A stretch of 9,016 nt of DNA from Parvularcula sp. (GTDB taxonomy: Bacteria; Pseudomonadota; Alphaproteobacteria; Caulobacterales; Parvularculaceae), in contig DNZB01000189.1 in assembly GCA_003506635.1 (NCBI GenBank), positions 21,385 to 30,400 on the forward strand, in the 5' to 3' direction. Numbering within the stretch: the first letter of the stretch is position 1; the number at the start of each line of letters is the position of its first letter. Below, one piece after another: positions 1 to 6,486 of the stretch. The position numbers were made by a program, and so were the translations under genes. The notes below the pieces were generated by a model. The model was not told the origin of the DNA, made no database searches, and saw only the letters and a list, made by a program, of their open reading frames with translations.

Positions 1-83
1 GTGACGTAATGCATGATCATCGACGGCAAGCCGATGACAATGATCGCGACTATCGCGACGATATAAGGCCAGGGTCCGTCCAT
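1..83 (-). CDS. pspB: Phage shock protein B (PspB), N-terminal part only
   Basis: Only the first 27 codons are in the window; the gene continues past the left edge. The ATG at 83-81 opens MDGPWPYIVAIVA, followed by a hydrophobic stretch (about residues 7-24) and then a Pro and a His-Tyr pair at residues 25-26. This matches PspB, a small inner-membrane protein with one N-terminal membrane helix ending in a P-x-x-x-x-HY type motif, followed by a cytoplasmic coiled coil that is not visible here. In the family, PspB works with PspC to sense envelope stress and draw PspA away from PspF. It lies 29 bases after the pspA stop in the same direction, and a purine-rich GAGA about 10 bases upstream of the ATG can serve as ribosome site. 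The call rests on this short fragment plus its position after pspA, so it is good but not certain. Confidence 0.8.
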   Translation of the reverse strand, partial: MDGPWPYIVAIVAIIVIGLPSMIMHYV

Positions 84-106
84 CGCTCAGATCTCTTTCT
101 TTCGGG

Positions 107-130
107 GCCGCGTCAGTCGCCTGACGCGGC
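107..130 (-). other. Perfect hairpin over the pspA stop codon, pspA-pspB junction
   Basis: The bases 107-116 and 121-130 are exact reverse complements (10 bp, arm GCCGCGTCAG), leaving a four-base loop that reads GCGA on the transcribed minus-strand RNA, a GNRA-type tetraloop. The pspA stop codon (115-113) lies in the downstream arm. No T-run follows on the minus strand, so it is not a standard intrinsic terminator. A stable hairpin here could protect the 3' end of a processed pspA message, or lower PspB and PspC output relative to PspA. The structure is seen directly; the function is inference. Confidence 0.6.
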
Positions 131-790
131 GCGCTCCGCCACCCGCTTCTTGAGGGCGTCGAATTCGGCGTTCACATCGTCTTCGGCTTCCAGCTCGCGG
201 AATTCCTGCTCCAGCGATTTCGGCCTTCCCATCACATAGCTTTCGGCTTCCGCCTCCATCTCGTCGATCCGCCGCTCATAGCGTTCGTAGCGCGCCATCG
301 CCTCGTCGATGCGGCCGTCGTAAACCGCGCGATTGATCATTACGCTCCCCTCTGCGGCGGAGCGGCGGATTTCGAGACTGCGCTGCTTGGCTTTGGCTTC
401 CTTCAGCTTGGCCTGAAGTTTCTCAAGGTCGTCATTGGCGCGGAGGAGGCTTTTGTCGATCGCCTCATGCTCCTTGGCGAAAAGCTCCGCCATTTCGAGG
501 GCTTTGCGCCTCGCTGCGATCGCGCCTTTGGCGAGATCGTCGCGGCCCTTGGCGATCGCCAGCTCGGCCTTCGATTCCCATTCGCGCGAGCGCAGTTCAA
601 ACTCTGTCTTGCGGCGTTCGACTTCTTTTTTGTCGGCGATCGCCCGCGCGGCGCGGCTTCGCACCTCAACGAGCGTATCTTCCATTTCCTGAATGATGAG
701 GCGGACGATTTTTTCGGGATCCTCGGCCTTATCGAGCATCGCGTTGATGTTCGAATTGACGATGTCGGTCAGTCGCGTGAAAACGCCCAT
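113..790 (-). CDS. pspA: Phage shock protein A (PspA), ESCRT-III-like membrane-stress protein
   Basis: The 225-residue product matches PspA along its whole length (E. coli PspA is about 222 residues). The N-terminus MGVFTRLTDIVNSNINAMLD is the amphipathic membrane-binding helix, with the family's EDP motif and Pro25. IIQEMEDTLVEVRS (about 32-45) and DEAMARYERYERRIDEMEAEAES (about 161-183) are highly conserved, and most of the rest is charged coiled coil. PspA/IM30/Vipp1 proteins belong to the ESCRT-III superfamily, form oligomers on damaged inner membrane to limit proton leak, and, when free, bind and inhibit PspF. The ATG has a strong AGGAGG five bases upstream. The gene follows the 43-codon ORF by 11 bases and precedes pspB, so it belongs to the sigma-54-driven operon. 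Nothing looks broken. Confidence 0.97.
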   Translation of the reverse strand: MGVFTRLTDIVNSNINAMLDKAEDPEKIVRLIIQEMEDTLVEVRSRAARAIADKKEVERRKTEFELRSREWESKAELAIAKGRDDLAKGAIAARRKALEMAELFAKEHEAIDKSLLRANDDLEKLQAKLKEAKAKQRSLEIRRSAAEGSVMINRAVYDGRIDEAMARYERYERRIDEMEAEAESYVMGRPKSLEQEFRELEAEDDVNAEFDALKKRVAERAASGD

Positions 791-801
791 CTCGCCCTCC
801 T

Positions 802-933
802 TCAGAAGATAATCGCGCCGACGGCCAAACCAATAAGGAACGCGCCCCAGGCGAATCCCTCACGGCCTCGGCAGGCCCTGCGAAAGCGCGTCTCCCAGTC
901 GAGATCGCGGTCCTCGTAACGATAATAGCCCAT
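802..933 (-). CDS. Small single-pass membrane protein heading the psp operon
   Basis: This 43-codon ORF starts at the ATG at 933-931 and ends with TGA at 804-802, 11 bases before pspA. Its ribosome site is good (GGAG eight bases upstream of the ATG). Residues 1-25 are strongly charged and aromatic (MGYYRYEDRDLDWETRFRRA, then CRGRE). Residues 27-43 form a hydrophobic tail (GFAWGAFLIGLAVGAIIF from residue 26) running to the stop, so the protein looks tail-anchored with a cytoplasmic head. It is the first gene after the predicted sigma-54 start site, about 51 bases downstream of it, and so should be induced with pspA. I do not recognise a named family. Overlapping frames here show no competing gene. 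Its position, ribosome site and membrane-tail pattern support a real gene; a role in the Psp response is inference. Confidence 0.72.
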   Translation of the reverse strand: MGYYRYEDRDLDWETRFRRACRGREGFAWGAFLIGLAVGAIIF

Positions 934-994
934 TGACTTGTCTCCATTGGGGCCCGTCGGCGGGCGCGTTTTGGCCTCTGATTAACCCACTCTT

Positions 995-1011
995 TGCGAG
1001 ACCCGTGCCAA
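995..1011 (-). promoter_or_regulatory. Sigma-54 (-24/-12) promoter of the psp operon
   Basis: Read on the minus strand, 1011-995 is TTGGCACGGGTCTCGCA. Against the consensus YTGGCACGRNNNTTGCW only one specified base differs (C for T in the -12 TTGC). The GG (1009-1008) and GC (997-996) are separated by exactly ten bases, as sigma-54 requires. Transcription should begin near 982-984, giving a leader of about 50 bases before the 43-codon ORF. The divergent neighbour is pspF, the sigma-54 activator, which fits the known control of psp operons. Confidence 0.9.
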
Positions 1012-1027
1012 TTGCCCGATCAGCCAG

Positions 1028-1040
1028 TAACCGATTGAAT
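1028..1040 (-). promoter_or_regulatory. Candidate IHF binding site
   Basis: On the minus strand this reads ATTCAATCGGTTA, matching the IHF consensus WATCAANNNNTTR at all specified positions but one (T for A at the second base). It is centred about 50 bases upstream of the predicted psp start site, between the sigma-54 promoter and the likely enhancer region. This is where a DNA bend would bring bound PspF to the polymerase, and E. coli pspA also has an IHF site in this interval. An AT-rich stretch follows at about 1036-1058. The motif match is seen; occupancy is inferred. Confidence 0.5.
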
Positions 1041-1068
1041 TTACTTGAAAATTTTCTTCCGTCGACTC

Positions 1069-1099
1069 TTCCGGCGGAACAAGGCGTGGGGAACCTCAC
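1069..1099. promoter_or_regulatory. Candidate PspF enhancer sites (two short dyads)
   Basis: Two inverted repeats lie here: TTCCGGCGGAA at 1069-1079 (perfect five-base arms around one base) and GTGGGGAACCTCAC at 1086-1099 (arms match four of five). Their centres fall at about -90 and -108 from the predicted psp start, the distance at which PspF binds paired upstream sites in E. coli. They also lie just ahead of pspF, so bound PspF could repress its own gene, as in enterobacteria. The base sequence does not obviously copy the E. coli sites, so the assignment rests on position and symmetry only. Confidence 0.35.
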
Positions 1100-1144
1100 C
1101 AAAAATTGGCTTTTTTTACCCGCAACAATTGGTATATCTCGCCT

Positions 1145-2164
1145 GTGGAAGCGCCCCGTCAGCCGCCGGAGCTTATTGGCCAGTCACCGGCTTTTCTGGA
1201 CGCCCTCACCCATGCCTCGGCCGCGGCGGCGCTCGACCGGCCGCTCCTGATTTGCGGCGAACGGGGGTCCGGGAAGGAACTGATCGCCGCCCGCGTCCAC
1301 TTCCTCTCCCCCCGCTGGGAGGGGCCGTTTGTGAAGCTGAACTGCGCGGCGCTCGCTGAGGATCTTCTCGACAGCGAGCTCTTCGGCCATGAGGCGGGCG
1401 CCTTCACCGGCGCAACGCGCCGTCACGCCGGCCGCTTTGAACGCGCCGGGGGCGGCACGCTCTTCCTCGACGAGATCGCGTCCGCCGGCCTCAGGACCCA
1501 GGAAAAGCTGCTGCGCGTCATCGAATATGGCGAATATGAGCGCGTCGGCGGCGGCGAGACGCGCTACGCCGATGTGCGCATCGTCGCGGCGGCGAATATC
1601 GACCTGCCGCGCCTCGCCGAGGAGGGGAAATTCCGCGCCGACCTTCTCGACCGGCTCGCCTTCGACGTCATCAAGGCGCCGCCCTTGCGGGCCCGGCGCG
1701 AGGATATCCCGATGCTGGCCGCGCATTTCGCGTCAAAACTCGCGCATGAGGCGAATGCAAGGTTTGAGGGCTTCGCGCCGGAGGCGCTGGCGGCCCTTCT
1801 CGGCCATGACTGGCCCGGAAACGTCCGTGAGCTGAGGAACGCGGCGGAACGCTCGCTCTACCGCTGGATCGCCGGCGGGCGAGAGGGGCCGATTGAAGAT
1901 ATCGTGCTCGACCCCTTCAGCGGAGCGCACCGCGCCCCGGCGTCGCTGTCGGCAAGGCCCGCCGAACCGCGAAACGAGGCCCCGCCCGCCGCTTCTTACG
2001 ACTTCCGCCGCGAACTTGACGCGCTCGAAAAGCGTTGGACCGAAGCTGCGCTGATCGCGACTGCGTGGAACCAGCGAGAGACGGCGAAGGCGCTGAAGCT
2101 CACCTATGACCAAATGCGCGGGCTGATCCGCAAACATGGCCTGAGGCCCCGCAGGGCAGGCTGA
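1145..2164 (+). CDS. pspF: PspF, sigma-54-dependent activator of the psp operon
   Basis: The product is a stand-alone AAA+ enhancer-binding protein with no N-terminal sensor domain, as in PspF. With the GTG start at 1145 it has 339 residues (E. coli about 325-330). It shows Walker A GERGSGKE (38-45), the sigma-54-contacting loop GAFTGA (85-90), Walker B GGTLFLDE (103-110), two arginine fingers in FRADLLDR (R164, R170) and WPGNVREL (223-230). A Fis-type helix-turn-helix lies near the C-terminus (about 300-335). Trp58 in LSPRWEGPF corresponds to E. coli Trp56, the residue that contacts PspA, so negative control by PspA is probably kept. The open frame extends to a TTG at 1106. GTG 1145 is preferred because alignment with PspF begins there, but neither start has a clear ribosome site. 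It is divergent from the psp operon it should control. Confidence 0.93.
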   Translation: MEAPRQPPELIGQSPAFLDALTHASAAAALDRPLLICGERGSGKELIAARVHFLSPRWEGPFVKLNCAALAEDLLDSELFGHEAGAFTGATRRHAGRFERAGGGTLFLDEIASAGLRTQEKLLRVIEYGEYERVGGGETRYADVRIVAAANIDLPRLAEEGKFRADLLDRLAFDVIKAPPLRARREDIPMLAAHFASKLAHEANARFEGFAPEALAALLGHDWPGNVRELRNAAERSLYRWIAGGREGPIEDIVLDPFSGAHRAPASLSARPAEPRNEAPPAASYDFRRELDALEKRWTEAALIATAWNQRETAKALKLTYDQMRGLIRKHGLRPRRAG

Positions 2165-2165
2165 C

Positions 2166-2218
2166 CGAAGCGACGCCCGCCAGCGCCGGCCGCGACAAAG
2201 GCGGCGGATGTCGCTTCG
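2166..2218. terminator. Long inverted repeat between convergent pspF and oxygenase gene
   Basis: CGAAGCGAC at 2166-2174 pairs exactly with GTCGCTTCG at 2210-2218. After a two-by-two internal mismatch, CCGCC (2177-2181) pairs with GGCGG (2203-2207), leaving a loop of about 21 bases. It begins two bases after the pspF stop and ends nine bases before the oxygenase stop on the other strand, the expected place for a two-way terminator. There is no T-run on either side, so it may act as a transcript-end stabiliser rather than a true intrinsic terminator. Confidence 0.45.
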
Positions 2219-2227
2219 CGCAGTAAG

Positions 2228-2977
2228 CTATGAAGGGCGCGCCGCCGGATCGTCGCGGAACCAGCCCGTGATCGACCGCCGGACGCCGCCGGCGAAGGAC
2301 GATATCTGTGTCACGGTGTGCAGATATTTGATGTCGAAAATCGTCAGCACGTTGAAGCGCGGCAGATAGCCTTCAGAGACGTCCTGCCGGTCATTCAAGA
2401 ACAGCAGCAGCCCGCCCCAGTCCGGCTGCCAGTTGCGCGAAAAGCCGAGTACGTAGGCGGCGCGGCGCTCGCGATCCTCGCCGTGATCGAGATGCCGCGT
2501 CAGATAATGCCCCGGATGGTAGGCGGTTGCGTGCGCGTCAGCCTTGGTGATCCCGGAAACCCCGGTAACGCGGCGCCCAAGACCGAGGAACGCCGCGTTG
2601 TTGATGAACTCCGTCATGAGATGGATCGGATGACCCGGATCCCAGCCGCGCAAATAGCCCTCGATCATCGGATAGGTGTTGTAGAGAAACCCCCGGTTCT
2701 GGCGCGCGCGCAAGAGCGCGTCCTTGATAAGGGGGTCCATCTTCTCCCGACCCATCGCTTGCGCCTCGCCGGCTGAGAAATGGATCGGCCTGTCGTCAGC
2801 GTCGGTCATCAAGAGCCGCCATGGCAGCGGCCCGGCGAGCATGGCCTCTATGGCGCCGGCGAGCGGCGCCTCAAATACGTCGGGGATCTGAACGATCCCC
2901 CTCTGCGCATAGGTCGCGGCGTGTCGATCAAGGTCGAGCGCCGGATTGAGCCGCAATTGTAAAACCGGTCCGTTCAC
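2228..2977 (-). CDS. 2-oxoglutarate/Fe(II)-dependent oxygenase, prolyl-hydroxylase type
   Basis: The 249-residue product carries the complete 2OG/Fe(II) oxygenase signature on the double-stranded beta-helix fold. His162 and Asp164 are in GHYLTRHLDHGEDR, the distal metal ligand is His220 in KYLHTVTQI, and the 2-oxoglutarate-binding arginine (probably R233) is in GVRRSITGWF. YHPGHYLTRHLD, the WGGLLLFLN strand and the closing TGWF resemble the SM-20/Tpa1-like prolyl hydroxylases (P4Hc-type domain). These enzymes couple oxidation of 2-oxoglutarate to CO2 and succinate with hydroxylation of a protein residue or small molecule. No signal peptide is seen, so it should be cytoplasmic. The start is a GTG at 2977 without a clear Shine-Dalgarno. 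It stands alone, convergent with pspF and divergent from the protease gene, so context does not reveal its substrate. Confidence 0.85.
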   Translation of the reverse strand: MNGPVLQLRLNPALDLDRHAATYAQRGIVQIPDVFEAPLAGAIEAMLAGPLPWRLLMTDADDRPIHFSAGEAQAMGREKMDPLIKDALLRARQNRGFLYNTYPMIEGYLRGWDPGHPIHLMTEFINNAAFLGLGRRVTGVSGITKADAHATAYHPGHYLTRHLDHGEDRERRAAYVLGFSRNWQPDWGGLLLFLNDRQDVSEGYLPRFNVLTIFDIKYLHTVTQISSFAGGVRRSITGWFRDDPAARPS

Positions 2978-3240
2978 TTCCGCTCAGGTCCTTCGGCGGC
3001 GCAACATTGAAACGCTGTCAATTTCTGGTCTCGCACAAGATAACATCACAGCATCTGCTCAACGTTCCGTGTTCGGACTACGCCACTAAATTGCGCGCTC
3101 GCGCAATTTATCGCCATTCTTTTTTTCTGTCCAAATTTTCGGTTGCAAGGAGCGGGAAAACGCCATCGGATCGCGCCCGCCCGGGGCTCACCGGACGCCG
3201 TTCGGATATTCCTCCGTCGGCCTTATCAGGAAAAATACCC
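2978..3240. other. Divergent intergenic region, oxygenase / secreted protease
   Basis: This 263-base gap separates the start codons of two divergent genes. The reading frame of the protease stays open back to a TTG at 3007, but residues encoded before 3241 are not signal-like and match nothing I recognise, so the gap is treated as non-coding. Its content is less GC-rich than the genes. It holds a strong 24-base dyad (3087-3110) followed by an eight-base T-run (3120-3127). A lone TTGACA on the minus strand (3021-3016) has no -10 partner at 17 bases, so I do not call a promoter. Confidence 0.6.
3087..3110. promoter_or_regulatory. 24-base perfect dyad, probable operator or hairpin
   Basis: TAAATTGCGCG (3087-3097) and CGCGCAATTTA (3100-3110) are exact reverse complements separated by two bases. 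The dyad lies about 130 bases upstream of the protease ATG and about 110 bases from the oxygenase start. The length and symmetry suit a binding site for a dimeric regulator acting on one or both genes. A T-run at 3120-3127 on the plus strand, nine bases after the stem, allows a second reading as part of a terminator or attenuator, but that spacing is long for an intrinsic terminator. Confidence 0.5.
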
Positions 3241-5274
<2,034 letters not shown>

Positions 5275-5294
5275 GCGGCCGACCCATAATCTGG

Positions 5295-5330
5295 AAAAGC
5301 CGGCGGGGCGACCCGCCGGCTTTTTGTTTC
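5295..5330. terminator. Bidirectional intrinsic terminator between protease gene and holC
   Basis: GCCGGCGGG (5299-5307) pairs perfectly with CCCGCCGGC (5312-5320) around a GCGA tetraloop. The stem is extended by AAAA/TTTT, and the plus strand reads TTTTTGTTT after it. It begins 20 bases after the protease stop. On the minus strand it ends in TTTT and lies about 55 bases after the holC stop, so it can serve both converging transcripts. Confidence 0.93.
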
Positions 5331-5383
5331 GCCGCTCCGGCCGCTGACAGGGGGTGTTGGCGCCGGACGATCGGAAATGCGCG

Positions 5384-5836
5384 CTAGGCTTGCTTCTCCC
5401 ATCGGCCTTGCGGCGACTGCTTCCAGTATGTCGCGTCGTGGCCCGCGGCTTTGACCGCCGTCCAGAAGTCGCGCGCGCCGCGAAGCGCCGCCTCATCGCG
5501 GCCGTCGAAGATCGTCACACAGCGGGCGAAGCGCGAGATCGACGAAGCCTCGGCCGTCGCATTATCGACGAGGAACAAGACATCGGCGCCGTTTGGAACC
5601 ACGTCATCATCCGTCAGCCAGACCGGCTGCGCATCCGCGCGCTCATGGTCGGCGGCGTGTGGAAGGAAAGATTCTTCGCTAAAGGTCCACAACAACTCGT
5701 CGAGCCGCTCGGCCATCGCGCGCGAACCGCAACGCACGACCGCCTTCCACCCTCGCTCCAGCGTTCTTTCGAGGAGACCCGGCAGCACGCTGTCAAGGGT
5801 TGCGCGTTCAAGGTGATAGAAGAGCGCTTCGGTCAT
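5384..5836 (-). CDS. holC: DNA polymerase III chi subunit (HolC)
   Basis: The 150-residue product has the chi-subunit pattern from end to end (E. coli HolC is 147 residues). This includes the opening ALFYHLE, the LLERTLERGWKAVVRC segment, LDELLWTFSEESFLPHA near the middle, PVWLTDD, and NGADVLFLVDN in the second half. Chi is part of the clamp-loader complex; it pairs with psi where that exists and binds the C-terminal tail of single-stranded-DNA-binding protein, tethering the replicase to the lagging strand. Its ATG (5836-5834) overlaps the stop of the PaiB-like gene by four bases (ATGA), so translation is probably coupled. It is the last gene of the run before the shared terminator. HolC next to pepA is a common arrangement in proteobacteria. 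Confidence 0.95.
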   Translation of the reverse strand: MTEALFYHLERATLDSVLPGLLERTLERGWKAVVRCGSRAMAERLDELLWTFSEESFLPHAADHERADAQPVWLTDDDVVPNGADVLFLVDNATAEASSISRFARCVTIFDGRDEAALRGARDFWTAVKAAGHDATYWKQSPQGRWEKQA

Positions 5837-6468
5837 CGTCCGCTCTGCGCCCGGGCGCCGCGCATCGCGTCGGCAAGTTTTCGCTGCGCCTCATCGCCGG
5901 ACAATAGCGCGCCGATCGCGCCGTCGCGATCCGGCAGGCTGTCCCTCTGACCAAGCTTTGCCTTCATCTCGATATGTTCAATGGCGAGCTCAAAGGCGAC
6001 GATGCCGCGGCGCAGCGCTTCGCGTTTTGCAAGCGGAAGCTTGTCGATCGTCCATTCGACATCCTGATCAAGATCGTGCCTGCGCGATTCAAAGTGATGC
6101 GAAAGATCGATCAGCAATGCGTCGACTTCGTCGGGCGCTGTTACGACGCGAATGAAGCCAGATACTTCCACCGCCTGATAATTCCAAGTTGGCACGCGCG
6201 CGCGGTCTTCATACCAGTTCGGCGATATGTAGCCTTGAGGCCCCGTGAAGAGCGCCGTCGCTCTCACCCCGTCTATGCGGGCGCCATGGGGGTTGGCGGC
6301 TGCAAAATGACCCCGCAGGACGCGCCGCCGCGCCTCGCCGATCAACGGCAGAAGGGACATTTGCACGGCGCCGTCCCTGATCGTCGCCAATGTTGCAAAC
6401 GCCCATTCCGAAATCAGGCGAAATGCTGAAGCGTCGTCATCAATGCGATTGGCCGGCGGAATGTACAT
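5833..6468 (-). CDS. PaiB-like FMN-binding split-barrel protein
   Basis: The 211-residue product belongs to the PaiB family (FMN-binding, pyridoxamine-phosphate-oxidase-like split barrel). It opens with MYIPPANRIDD, as PaiB proteins open with MYIP. It has HFAAANPHG (54-62), GPQGYISPNWYEDRARVPTW (76-95) and NYQAVEVSG, the most conserved family blocks. In Bacillus subtilis PaiB was described as a negative regulator of protease and sporulation genes, but in most bacteria its job is unknown and some relatives bind flavin or heme. No helix-turn-helix is visible, so regulation of transcription cannot be assumed. It starts 18 bases after the pepA stop and overlaps holC by four bases, which places it inside one operon. 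The ribosome site is weak (GGCAAG before the ATG), suggesting coupling to pepA translation. Confidence 0.9.
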   Translation of the reverse strand: MYIPPANRIDDDASAFRLISEWAFATLATIRDGAVQMSLLPLIGEARRRVLRGHFAAANPHGARIDGVRATALFTGPQGYISPNWYEDRARVPTWNYQAVEVSGFIRVVTAPDEVDALLIDLSHHFESRRHDLDQDVEWTIDKLPLAKREALRRGIVAFELAIEHIEMKAKLGQRDSLPDRDGAIGALLSGDEAQRKLADAMRGARAQSGR

Positions 6469-6486
6469 CGTCTTGCCGCGGCGACC

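Noticed and set aside
729..947. 72-codon minus-strand ORF beginning METSQW just before pspA
   Set aside because: It overlaps the 43-codon ORF and the start of pspA in another frame, and has no membrane or family pattern. The 43-codon frame has the better ribosome site and protein character.
1108..1123. Plus-strand GG...GC as a second sigma-54 promoter for pspF
   Set aside because: The GG-GC spacing is twelve bases instead of ten, which sigma-54 holoenzyme does not tolerate.
2993..3021. TTGACA on the minus strand as promoter for the oxygenase gene
   Set aside because: No acceptable -10 sequence lies 16-18 bases downstream (CGCCGA at 17), so the -35 match alone is not enough.
3007..3240. 78-codon N-terminal extension of the M36 protease from TTG 3007
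   Set aside because: The extension would bury the signal peptide that begins at ATG 3241, resembles no known leader, and runs through the intergenic dyad. ATG 3241 also has its own AGGA.
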